Assembly (NCBI RefSeq): GCF_014764305.1
Contig: NZ_CP061703.1
Coordinates: forward strand, 2,138,800-2,202,799
DNA length: 64,000 nucleotides
Reading direction: 5' to 3'
DNA from: Mesoflavibacter profundi
Lineage (GTDB): Bacteria > Bacteroidota > Bacteroidia > Flavobacteriales > Flavobacteriaceae
In this document: piece by piece, positions 25,009-32,635 of the stretch
Layout: each line of letters opens with the position of its first letter
Numbering within the stretch: position 1 is the stretch's first letter
Program-made: the position numbers and the translations under genes
Notes under the pieces: model-generated
Databases searched by the model: none
Told to the model about the DNA's origin: nothing
Seen by the model: the letters and a program-made list of their open reading frames with translations, nothing else

Positions 25009-25182
25009 TTATTTGCTTTTATATAATTTATAAAAAAGTGTTGGTAAGAACATAAAGTTGAAAAGGACAAATCCAACTACGGTAATGATACCCGCAAAAG
25101 GCCAATGCATACTTTTAAACATAAGTCCTGTACTTAAAATAAACAAGGCAATAAAGCCTAAAACATAAACTGATTTTTTCAT
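25009..25182 (-). CDS. Small membrane protein (57 residues), paralogue of the downstream domain of the PadR-linked gene
   Basis: ATG at 25182 opens a 57-codon frame. The product has two hydrophobic segments (VYVLGFIALFILSTGLMF and GIITVVGFVLFNFMFLP) around a conserved MHWPFAG turn, then LFYKLYKSK. The C-terminal half of the next gene upstream (25207-25638) reads FKIMHFPFAGIIMVSGFAV and FFYSKYKD at the same positions, so the two are paralogous membrane modules. Both resemble the GldL-type membrane fold superficially. It lies 24 bases after that gene and is probably the last gene of the PadR operon. Function unknown. Confidence 0.7.
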   Translation of the reverse strand: MKKSVYVLGFIALFILSTGLMFKSMHWPFAGIITVVGFVLFNFMFLPTLFYKLYKSK

Positions 25183-25206
25183 TTTCTGATTGATTTATAA
25201 TTAATA

Positions 25207-25638
25207 TTAAGATTGATATTTTAAAATGGTGTCTTTATATTTTGAGTAGAAAAATAAAGGTAATGTGATGAAAATTAGAACAGCAAAGCCCGAAACCATA
25301 ATAATACCTGCAAACGGAAAATGCATAATTTTGAAAATACTTCCTACTGAAATTAATACCGCTGTAATAAAACCAATGATAAACAAAAACTTAGTTCGGT
25401 TTTTAGCTGATTTAAAATATAATTGTGCATTGGTTTCTTTTTGTAATTGATTGATATTTAAATAACCACCAAATTGATTAATTGCATTTTGATAGGCAAT
25501 ATCAAAGTTGGTTTCTTCTGTATTTTCAATATACGTACAGATATGGTCTAAAATATCTTCTTTAAGTGTTTGGTTTTTTAATCCATACAACTGTAAATTT
25601 TTATCTATATAGTTAATTTGTTGTTCTGTAAGTATCAT
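25207..25638 (-). CDS. Small membrane protein with HAAS-like N-terminal region
   Basis: A 143-residue protein. Residues 1-75 are soluble and helical (EQQINYIDKNLQLYGLKNQTL, then DILDHICTYIENT), similar to the HAAS/DUF1700-type domains that often pair with PadR regulators. Residues about 78-143 form two membrane helices around MHFPFAG. It overlaps the padR stop by four bases (ATGA), a standard coupling arrangement. By analogy with other PadR-linked membrane proteins it may be a regulator partner or envelope sensor; this is inference. Confidence 0.75.
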   Translation of the reverse strand: MILTEQQINYIDKNLQLYGLKNQTLKEDILDHICTYIENTEETNFDIAYQNAINQFGGYLNINQLQKETNAQLYFKSAKNRTKFLFIIGFITAVLISVGSIFKIMHFPFAGIIMVSGFAVLIFITLPLFFYSKYKDTILKYQS

Positions 25639-25973
25639 TTTAATGTTGGTTTTGGATTAAAAATTAATGATAATGTGTTTATAAAATCATTGATTTGATT
25701 GGTTTGTTCGGCAATAACTTGTTTGCCACTATTGGTGACCGAATAATATTTTCTTACACGTTTGCCAATAAATACCTTTTCTGTAGTTAATACATTATCC
25801 TTTTCTAATTTGTGTAAAATAGGATATAATGCGCCTTCCGAAATATCTATTTTTCCCTTGGTAATGTCTTTTACCTTTTGGGTAATCTCGTAACCATACA
25901 TTTTATCGCTTTGACTTAATAGCTTTAAAATGATAGGCTTAAGTGTTCCTTTTGTGAGTTCTTTGCTATACAT
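25635..25973 (-). CDS. PadR family transcriptional regulator
   Basis: The 112-residue product contains the PadR winged helix: ILKLLSQSDKMYGYEITQKV, KGKIDISEGALYPILHKLEK, then KRVRKYYSVTNSG (wing). The start at 25973 (MYSKELTKGT) is usual; two upstream in-frame ATGs would add ten residues but run into the upstream repeat region. A near-palindrome at 25996-26020 and ATGT-N9-ACAT at 25972-25988 overlapping the start are likely operator sites, so it may repress itself. It leads an operon with two membrane proteins. Confidence 0.88.
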   Translation of the reverse strand: MYSKELTKGTLKPIILKLLSQSDKMYGYEITQKVKDITKGKIDISEGALYPILHKLEKDNVLTTEKVFIGKRVRKYYSVTNSGKQVIAEQTNQINDFINTLSLIFNPKPTLK

Positions 25974-25995
25974 GTTGCTAATATACATATTTTTT

Positions 25996-26020
25996 AAATA
26001 CATTTTATTAAAATGTATTT
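25996..26020. promoter_or_regulatory. Candidate PadR operator
   Basis: Inverted repeat AAATACATTTT-N3-AAAATGTATTT, upstream of padR. PadR proteins usually bind ATGT/ACAT-type palindromes. The function is inferred from position and symmetry. Confidence 0.45.
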
Positions 26021-26037
26021 AATTTTTAAAAATAAAA

Positions 26038-26063
26038 AAACCACTTCGGTTAAGAAGTGGTTT
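26038..26063 (-). terminator. htpG terminator
   Basis: Stem AAACCACTTC / GAAGTGGTTT with loop GGTTAA, 26 bases after the htpG stop. On the minus strand it is followed by a T run. Confidence 0.85.
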
Positions 26064-26089
26064 AAAATCTTCCGCGAAAGCAGAAATTA

Positions 26090-27976
26090 TTATTTTATCA
26101 TGTCATAGCTACGTTTGATAAAGTCGCTAAGTTCTTTTCCTTTTAAAAGTCCTTGCGATAAACGTGCTAAATCTAAACTTTGATTTATTAAGCGTTCTTT
26201 ATCCTCTTTTGTTTCGGTATTTAAAATGTCACTAATTAAATTGTGATTTGTGTTTACAATTAAATTATACATTTCTGGCATATTGCCCATACCAAACATA
26301 CCGCCGCCACCAGTTTGTTGCATCTCTTTCATACGACGCATAAATTCTGGTTGTGTGATCATAAATGGTGTAGCGTTACTATCCATAGCTTCTAATTGCA
26401 CCATAAATTTTTCTGAAGGAATCACTTCTTTCAACAATTCATCCAACTGTTTTTGTTGGTCTTCGTCTAATTTAGAAATTGTGTTTTCTTCTTTCTGAAT
26501 TAACTTATCAATATGATCTGCATCTACACGAGCAAATGATATATTTTCTTTAGAACCTTCTAATTTTTGCATTAAATGCGAAACAATAGGACTATCTAAT
26601 AATAGGACTTCGTAACCTTTGTCCTTTGCAGCTTCTATGTAACTGTGTTGCTCATCTTGATTACTTGCGTAAAGAATGATTAACTTATCGTCCTTATCGG
26701 TTTGTTTTGCTTTTATTGCATTGTATAGTTCGTCGTAAGTGTAGTATTTACCGTCTACAGTTGGGTATAGAGCAAAAGCTTCAGCTTTTTCGAAGAATTT
26801 TTCTTCAGACAGCATTCCGTATTCAATAACAATTTTAATGTCATTCCATTTTGCTTCAAAATCTTCGCGGTTACTGTTAAATAACGACTTTAATTTATCG
26901 GCAACTTTACGAGTAATATAAGAGCTAATTTTTTTAACTGCGCCATCGGCTTGTAAGTAAGAACGAGACACGTTTAAAGGAATGTCTGGACTATCTATTA
27001 CACCACGTAGCATAGTTAAAAATTCTGGTACAATACCTTCTACATTATCTGTTACAAATACTTGATTTTGATATAGTTGAATTTTATCCTTTTGTATTTG
27101 CATATCGTTAGATAACTTAGGGAAATACAAGATTCCTGTTAAGTTAAATGGATAATCTACATTAAGATGAATGTTGAAAAGAGGCTCTTCAAACTGCATT
27201 GGATACAACTCACGGTAGAAGTTCTTATAGTCGTCTTCTTCTAATTCGGTTGGTTGTTTGGTCCAAGCAGGATTTGGGTTGTTTATAATGTTGTCTACTT
27301 CTTTTGTAGGAGCAGGATCGTCTTCTTTAGCGTCTTCTGGTTTTGGTAAAGTTTCAGTTTTAGTACCAAACTTAATTGGTATTGGCATAAACTTGTTATA
27401 CTTCACTAAAAGCTCTCTAATTTTACTGTCTTCTAAAAATTCTTCTTCACCTTCAGAAATATGAAGAATAATTTCTGTACCTCTTTCAGTTTTATCGGCT
27501 TCTTCTAAAGTAAATTCTGGACTTCCATCGCAAATCCAATGTGCTGCAGGTTCATCTTTAAAAGATTTTGTGATAATTTCAACTTTATCTGCCACCATAA
27601 ATGCCGAGTAAAAACCTAGTCCGAAGTGACCGATAATTCCGCTATCCTTAGCGCTGTCTTTGTATTTGTCTAAAAACTCTTCAGCACCAGAAAAAGCGAC
27701 TTGGTTAATGTATTTTTCTACCTCTTCGGCAGTCATACCTAATCCTTGATCAATGATGTGTAATTTTTTTCCTTCTTTATCAATTTTTACTTCGATAATA
27801 GGATTACCATATTCGGTTTTAGCTTCGCCAATGCTTGTTAAATGTTTTAATTTAAGCGTAGCATCTGTTGCATTACTAATAAGCTCACGTAAAAAGATTT
27901 CGTGATCGCTGTACAAGAATTTTTTAATTAAAGGGAAAATGTTTTCTACCGAAACGTTAATATTTCCTTTTGCCAT
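26090..27976 (-). CDS. htpG: Chaperone protein HtpG (Hsp90 family)
   Basis: A 628-residue Hsp90 homologue. The N-terminal GHKL ATPase has the catalytic ELISNATDA (Glu and Asn), DQGLGMTAEE and GHFGLGFYSAFMV boxes. The middle domain includes GVIDSPDIPLNVSRSYLQ, and a C-terminal dimerisation domain follows. No MEEVD tail is expected in bacteria. The linker near residues 210-250 is rich in D, E, P and T, as is common. It lies divergent from fabH across a 249-base region that contains a perfect 16-bp palindrome and a short GTGACA repeat, possible stress-control sites. Confidence 0.96.
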   Translation of the reverse strand: MAKGNINVSVENIFPLIKKFLYSDHEIFLRELISNATDATLKLKHLTSIGEAKTEYGNPIIEVKIDKEGKKLHIIDQGLGMTAEEVEKYINQVAFSGAEEFLDKYKDSAKDSGIIGHFGLGFYSAFMVADKVEIITKSFKDEPAAHWICDGSPEFTLEEADKTERGTEIILHISEGEEEFLEDSKIRELLVKYNKFMPIPIKFGTKTETLPKPEDAKEDDPAPTKEVDNIINNPNPAWTKQPTELEEDDYKNFYRELYPMQFEEPLFNIHLNVDYPFNLTGILYFPKLSNDMQIQKDKIQLYQNQVFVTDNVEGIVPEFLTMLRGVIDSPDIPLNVSRSYLQADGAVKKISSYITRKVADKLKSLFNSNREDFEAKWNDIKIVIEYGMLSEEKFFEKAEAFALYPTVDGKYYTYDELYNAIKAKQTDKDDKLIILYASNQDEQHSYIEAAKDKGYEVLLLDSPIVSHLMQKLEGSKENISFARVDADHIDKLIQKEENTISKLDEDQQKQLDELLKEVIPSEKFMVQLEAMDSNATPFMITQPEFMRRMKEMQQTGGGGMFGMGNMPEMYNLIVNTNHNLISDILNTETKEDKERLINQSLDLARLSQGLLKGKELSDFIKRSYDMIK

Positions 27977-28053
27977 GATGTATTATTTTTTATTTCAGTT
28001 CTAAAAAGAACAAAAAGTTAAGATTAATATTTTGTCTTGAATAGGCAACAAAA

Positions 28054-28124
28054 ATGCCAATGCCAATAATGTGACAAAGTGACACTTTATTATTGAACAT
28101 TTTAATATGTTATGCATGCATAAC
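28054..28124. promoter_or_regulatory. htpG-fabH divergent control region with 16-bp palindrome
   Basis: At 28109-28124 GTTATGCATGCATAAC is a perfect palindrome. About 35 bases earlier, around 28070-28092, GTGACA is directly repeated, and AAAGTGACACTTT forms a 13-bp near-palindrome. No known operator consensus was recognised. Confidence 0.45.
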
Positions 28125-28225
28125 GAATAAATTAGATATTGAATTATTAAAAGGCGTAAAAACATTAAATTGCACGACTAACTGTAAACAAACTCAAAGT
28201 ATTGAGTAAGCAATAAAAATAAATT

Positions 28226-29236
28226 ATGTACAACTCAAAAATTATTGGAATTGGTAAGTATGTACCAGATAATGTGGTTACTAACCAAGATCTATCCAAG
28301 TTTATGGATACTAGTGACGAGTGGATTACTGAGCGTACTGGTATTAAAGAAAGACGATGGGTTACTCCAGGTAGCGACGATACTACAGCTACAATGGGCG
28401 TAAAAGCAGCAAAACAAGCTATAGAACGCTCTGGTTTAGATAAAGACGATATAGATTTTATCATTTTTGCAACCTTAAGTCCAGATATGTATTTTCCTGG
28501 TCCAGGCGTACAAGTACAACATGCTTTAGATATTAAAACTGTTGGCGCATTAGATGTACGTAACCAATGTTCTGGTTTTATATATGCTTTATCTGTAGCA
28601 GATAATTTTATTAAAACAGGTATGTATAAAAACATACTTGTAATTGGTAGTGAGTTACATTCGCACGGATTAGATAAAACTACAAGAGGAAGAGGCGTAT
28701 CTGTTATTTTTGGCGATGGCGCAGGCGCAGTTGTAGTGAGTAGAGAAGAGGATACTAATAAAGGAATTTTATCTACACATTTACACAGTCAAGGTGAACA
28801 CGCAGAAGAATTGGTGGTAAAAGCACCAGGTATGGGAACACGTTGGGTAACCGATATTATTGCTGATAATGATGAAAATGATGAAAGTTACTTCCCTTAC
28901 ATGAACGGACAATTTGTATTTAAGAACGCTGTTGTACGTTTTAGTGAAGTTATTATGGAAGGATTAATGAAAAATAATCTTCAAAAAGAAAATATTGATA
29001 TGTTAATTCCGCATCAAGCAAATTTACGTATAGCTCAATTTATTCAAAAGAAATTTGGACTAACAGATGATCAAGTTTTTAATAATATTATGAGATACGG
29101 TAACACAACTGCAGCATCAATTCCTTTAGCATTATGCGAAGCTTGGGAAGAAGGTAAAATTAACGAAGGTGATACAGTAGTATTAGCCGCTTTTGGAAGT
29201 GGATTTACTTGGGGAAGCGTTATTATTAAATGGTAA
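28226..29236 (+). CDS. fabH: 3-oxoacyl-[acyl-carrier-protein] synthase III (FabH)
   Basis: Starts fatty-acid chains by condensing acetyl-CoA or branched primers with malonyl-ACP. The 336-residue thiolase-fold protein has the catalytic triad Cys115 (RNQCSGF), His263 (IPHQANL) and Asn293 (YGNTTAASIP), and the C-terminal GSGFTWGS loop. ATG at 28226 gives the usual length. It is transcribed divergently from htpG and closed by a strong terminator at 29313. No plsX or rpmF lies next to it; those normally sit with the main copy, so this may be a second FabH-type paralogue. Confidence 0.92.
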   Translation: MYNSKIIGIGKYVPDNVVTNQDLSKFMDTSDEWITERTGIKERRWVTPGSDDTTATMGVKAAKQAIERSGLDKDDIDFIIFATLSPDMYFPGPGVQVQHALDIKTVGALDVRNQCSGFIYALSVADNFIKTGMYKNILVIGSELHSHGLDKTTRGRGVSVIFGDGAGAVVVSREEDTNKGILSTHLHSQGEHAEELVVKAPGMGTRWVTDIIADNDENDESYFPYMNGQFVFKNAVVRFSEVIMEGLMKNNLQKENIDMLIPHQANLRIAQFIQKKFGLTDDQVFNNIMRYGNTTAASIPLALCEAWEEGKINEGDTVVLAAFGSGFTWGSVIIKW

Positions 29237-29312
29237 CTAATTCCTGCGCAATCAGGAATCTAATTATAAACAGATATTACTTAGCTTTTTATCTTCGCAA
29301 TGACAAATAAAA

Positions 29313-29345
29313 AAAATCCGAAACGTGAGTTTCGGATTTTTTATT
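29313..29345 (+). terminator. fabH terminator
   Basis: Perfect 12-bp stem AAAATCCGAAAC / GTTTCGGATTTT with GTGA loop, followed by a T run. Confidence 0.9.
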
Positions 29346-29584
29346 TATTAAACTTAACTAACTAAACTTTTGTTTTATAGGGTTGAGGACTAATTCAAAT
29401 AAATTATAAAACTAATGTTGTTTGTTTATTATAAGACGATAAAATTGAGGTTTTATTACATTGATTATCAATAATTAACGCTTATTTAACACTAGTCCAT
29501 TGTTAAACAAAAACTTATCTTAAAATTAGCTGTAGTTTGTCTAAATTTTTAATTTTTTTTAGCAATGTAAAAGCTGTAAAATAT

Positions 29585-29617
29585 GAAAACCCAAAGCTGA
29601 TCAAACTTTGGGTTTTC
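29585..29617 (-). terminator. Terminator of the TonB-type receptor gene
   Basis: Perfect 12-bp stem GAAAACCCAAAG / CTTTGGGTTTTC with loop CTGATCAAA, about 75 bases after the stop at 29691. Confidence 0.7.
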
Positions 29618-29690
29618 ACTTATTTAGCTAATTACTTAAATACTAACCATCAAACTATTTTAGGTAAAAAGCTAAACTTCTAGAAGATTT

Positions 29691-32165
29691 TTACATAAAT
29701 CCGCCGCCACCAGAAGATTCGTTGTCATCACGTTGTTTACGTTGTAGAGCGCGGTATTTTCCGCCACCAAATCTATAAGATAAAGCCACATTCCATGTGT
29801 TACTTTCCCAATTAAATTGTCCTTCTGAAGGATAAGGTGTATCACCTTCAAATTCAAATCTCATGGTGTTAAAAATGTCACTATAATTAAAACTAATTGT
29901 AGCTCTATTTTGTTCTAAAAAGCTATAGCGTAAACCAGTATTTACAAAATACATTGGCTTTCTAGTCATTTGCACACCCTTTTCTTCTCCGCGATACATT
30001 GCAAATAGTGAGACACTTAAATTTTTAGTAGCTTTAAAGTTGTTAAACATTCTGAAATTCCAAACTAAGTTTTGAACTTCGGTAGTTTGAGTCTTAATAT
30101 CGTCTACTGTAGCAGTGCTTAAATCGTTACTATCAATAAATTCTGTGATACCAGTTTGAGACTGTGAATATAGATCGAAACTAGCATTAAAATTCCACCA
30201 TTTTGTTGGTCTGTAATTACTAGAAAGCTCTATACCGTAAGCAGAAGTGTTATCAAAATTATCGTAAGATAAAATAGAGTTTCCTGAAGTGACATCTGTT
30301 CTGTCTACAAAGACATAACGACTAATGTTATCTTCTATTAGTCTGTAAAATACACCAGCTGTAATGTTTCCTTTGTTTAATTGTCTTGTGTAATTAACCT
30401 CTGCAGAATTAGTAAATTGAGGTAAAAGTTGTGTGTTACCATAAGAAGAAACTCTTGGCGTGCTCCATTCTCTAATTGGATTTACTTGTTGTAATCCAGG
30501 TCTATCTACACGTCTGCTTAAGCTTACTTGATAAGAATTTTTTTCTGAAGCAGTATACGATACAAATGCAGAAGGATACACTTGAAAATAATCGTTTGTA
30601 AAAGGTAGGTTTTGATTAGTACCATCTGCAAATAGATTTAAAGCTTCTGCATCTACATTTACTTGTTCTGCTCTGGCGCCAACTTGGTAGCTCCATTTTT
30701 CACTAATAGTTTTTCCAAAGGTAACATATGCTGAAAAAATATCTCTTTTATAATCAAAAGCTGTACTTGGTGTTGGGATAATTGTACCTGTGCTAGAAAA
30801 TGTTTGTCCTGTAGAACTATATCCTAAATCTGTAGTAAATAATCTTGCTTCTGCACCAACTTCTAATTTAGTTTTTTCGTTTATTGGTTTAACATAATCT
30901 ACGTTTATTGTCGTTTGATTTCTTTGTGTATCAACATGGTCTTGGTAGTTTTCTGGAAATGAAAAATTTATGTAATTAAAATTAGCAATTTCATCTTGAT
31001 TAAAATCGTTATAATCAACTTCGATATCTAAAGTTTCGTCTTCATTTTTAAAAATATGCTTGTAAACAAAATTGTATTGGTTTGAGTTATTTTCTGAAAC
31101 ATTACCAAAGATTTGTGTTTGATATAAGTTTTGATCCGGAAAGCTTAAATTGGTTGTTCCTGTACCATTACCATCGTAAATATTTTGATTGGTAAAAAAA
31201 GATAATGTGTTATTATCGTTTAAATAATAATCTACTCCAACTTTAAAAAGATGAGATTTGTTATTGTTGTAAAAATTAAAGTCTTGTCTAGAATTATCGT
31301 TTAATTGGTTGATGTATCCAAAATTATCATATTTACCAATATTATTACCATAGCTTCCATAAAAGTTAAATTTTCCGTTGCGATAATTTAAATCTAAAGA
31401 GCTGTTAAATTTTGCATACACTTCTTTAGTTAATCCAAGGTTTAAGTTACCATTAAAGCCTAGTTGTGTGTTTTTATGTAGCTTGATATTAATAATTCCA
31501 CTCATTCCTTCTGGATTATATTTTGCTGAAGGATTAGTGATTAACTCGATACTTTTAATTGCTGTTGAAGGAATTTGTTTTAATAATTGAGCGATTGGCA
31601 CGTTAGATAATTTTCCGTCTACCATAACACGCACGTTTTCGTTACCGCGTAAGCTAATATTTCCAGATTGCTGATCTACATTTACAGAAGGAATATTATT
31701 CATAATGTCACTTGCTGTTGCACCTGCAGTTTGTAAATCTTTACCTACAGTGATTACTTTTCTGTCTATTTTTTGTTGTATGGTTGAGGTTTCTGCAACA
31801 ATAGTCACTTCGTCCAGACTTTCAGCAGATTCTTTTAAATTAATAGTGCCAAGATTGATGTTTTTGTTGCTATTAGAGATTTCAATGTTTTTACTTTCGG
31901 TTTGATACCCTAAAAACTCGATGCTTACAATAGATTTTCCTACCGGAATTTGATTTACTGTAAATGTACCATCATCGTTTGTAATGCCTCCAGTAATAAT
32001 TGTGTTGTTAGTGTCTTTAATTACAATGTTTACGTATGGTAAGGATTGTTGTAAATTTGCGTCTAAAACTTTACCGGAAACACTACCAATTTTGGGTTTA
32101 GAGTTGTCTTGAGCGTTTATGCTAAAGGCTACCAATAGCATAACAATGGTTAGAATTTTTTTCAT
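29691..32165 (-). CDS. TonB-dependent receptor, outer-membrane beta-barrel family
   Basis: The 824-residue protein has signal peptide MKKILTIVMLLVAFSINAQ. A CarboxypepD_reg-like domain follows (VSGKVLDANLQQSLPYVNIV, about 28-110), then a plug domain (about 125-235, ASDIMNNIPSVNVD, RVMVDGKLSN, NPSAKYNPEGMSGIINIK). The rest is an OMP_b-brl_3-type beta-barrel, ending YRFGGGKYRALQ and a Gly/Ser-rich tail ending GGGGFM. The ligand cannot be inferred; no SusD partner or biosynthetic cluster is next to it. It is a single minus-strand gene with a terminator behind it. Confidence 0.9.
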   Translation of the reverse strand: MKKILTIVMLLVAFSINAQDNSKPKIGSVSGKVLDANLQQSLPYVNIVIKDTNNTIITGGITNDDGTFTVNQIPVGKSIVSIEFLGYQTESKNIEISNSNKNINLGTINLKESAESLDEVTIVAETSTIQQKIDRKVITVGKDLQTAGATASDIMNNIPSVNVDQQSGNISLRGNENVRVMVDGKLSNVPIAQLLKQIPSTAIKSIELITNPSAKYNPEGMSGIINIKLHKNTQLGFNGNLNLGLTKEVYAKFNSSLDLNYRNGKFNFYGSYGNNIGKYDNFGYINQLNDNSRQDFNFYNNNKSHLFKVGVDYYLNDNNTLSFFTNQNIYDGNGTGTTNLSFPDQNLYQTQIFGNVSENNSNQYNFVYKHIFKNEDETLDIEVDYNDFNQDEIANFNYINFSFPENYQDHVDTQRNQTTINVDYVKPINEKTKLEVGAEARLFTTDLGYSSTGQTFSSTGTIIPTPSTAFDYKRDIFSAYVTFGKTISEKWSYQVGARAEQVNVDAEALNLFADGTNQNLPFTNDYFQVYPSAFVSYTASEKNSYQVSLSRRVDRPGLQQVNPIREWSTPRVSSYGNTQLLPQFTNSAEVNYTRQLNKGNITAGVFYRLIEDNISRYVFVDRTDVTSGNSILSYDNFDNTSAYGIELSSNYRPTKWWNFNASFDLYSQSQTGITEFIDSNDLSTATVDDIKTQTTEVQNLVWNFRMFNNFKATKNLSVSLFAMYRGEEKGVQMTRKPMYFVNTGLRYSFLEQNRATISFNYSDIFNTMRFEFEGDTPYPSEGQFNWESNTWNVALSYRFGGGKYRALQRKQRDDNESSGGGGFM

Positions 32166-32272
32166 TTTTTGGTTTAATGATTAATTGATTGATGAATTTA
32201 TTTATGCTATTAAGACTACTTTTGTTTAAGATTGTTACCGATAAAATTTAATTTTAAGAAATTTTAACATTT

Positions 32273-32635
32273 ATGAAGAAGAAAACTTTAGTGCTTGGCG
32301 CATCATTAAACCCAACACGTTATTCTAATATTGCTATTAATAGGTTAGTAGCCAAAAACATACCTACTGTAGCTTTTGGTTTAAAAGAAGGAGATGTTGC
32401 AAGTGTAACTATTGATACAGATTTAATAGATTATCAAAATATAGATACCGTAACACTATACTTAAATCCAACTAGACAAGAAGCGTATTATGATTATGTG
32501 GTTAATCTAAAACCAAAACGCGTAATTTTTAATCCAGGAACAGAAAATCCTGAATTCTATAAAATTTTAGAGGAAAACAATATAGATTATGAAATTGCTT
32601 GTACGTTAGTTTTGTTGTCTACTAATCAGTATTAA
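32273..32635 (+). CDS. CoA-binding domain protein (Rossmann fold)
   Basis: A 120-residue single-domain protein of the CoA_binding family, as in the N-terminal part of succinyl-CoA synthetase alpha. VLGASLNPTRYSNIAINRLV carries the nucleotide-binding loop, and VIFNPGTENPEFYKILEENN lies near the C-terminal CoA site. No catalytic residue is present. It is usually annotated as CoA-binding protein of unknown role. Its 3' end overlaps the convergent lipoprotein gene by 14 bases. Confidence 0.85.
   Translation: MKKKTLVLGASLNPTRYSNIAINRLVAKNIPTVAFGLKEGDVASVTIDTDLIDYQNIDTVTLYLNPTRQEAYYDYVVNLKPKRVIFNPGTENPEFYKILEENNIDYEIACTLVLLSTNQY

Larger units (their letters stand above)
29237..29690. other. Intergenic region between fabH and the TonB-type receptor gene
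   Basis: About 450 bases without a convincing gene. It holds a REP-like hairpin (ATTCCTGCGCAATCAGGAAT at 29243-29262), the fabH terminator at 29313-29340 and a 12-bp hairpin at 29585-29617 that ends the minus-strand gene. In between, a minus-strand TTTAGTTAG box at about 29351-29362 resembles the one at 5744-5754. A minus-strand small RNA is possible but unproven. Confidence 0.4.

Noticed and set aside
28165-28635. Minus-strand 156-codon frame
   Set aside because: It is the antisense shadow of fabH, with no family resemblance.
29341-29580. Known structural RNA such as 6S or tmRNA
   Set aside because: No recognisable tRNA-like ends, tag sequence or 6S closing stem could be seen.
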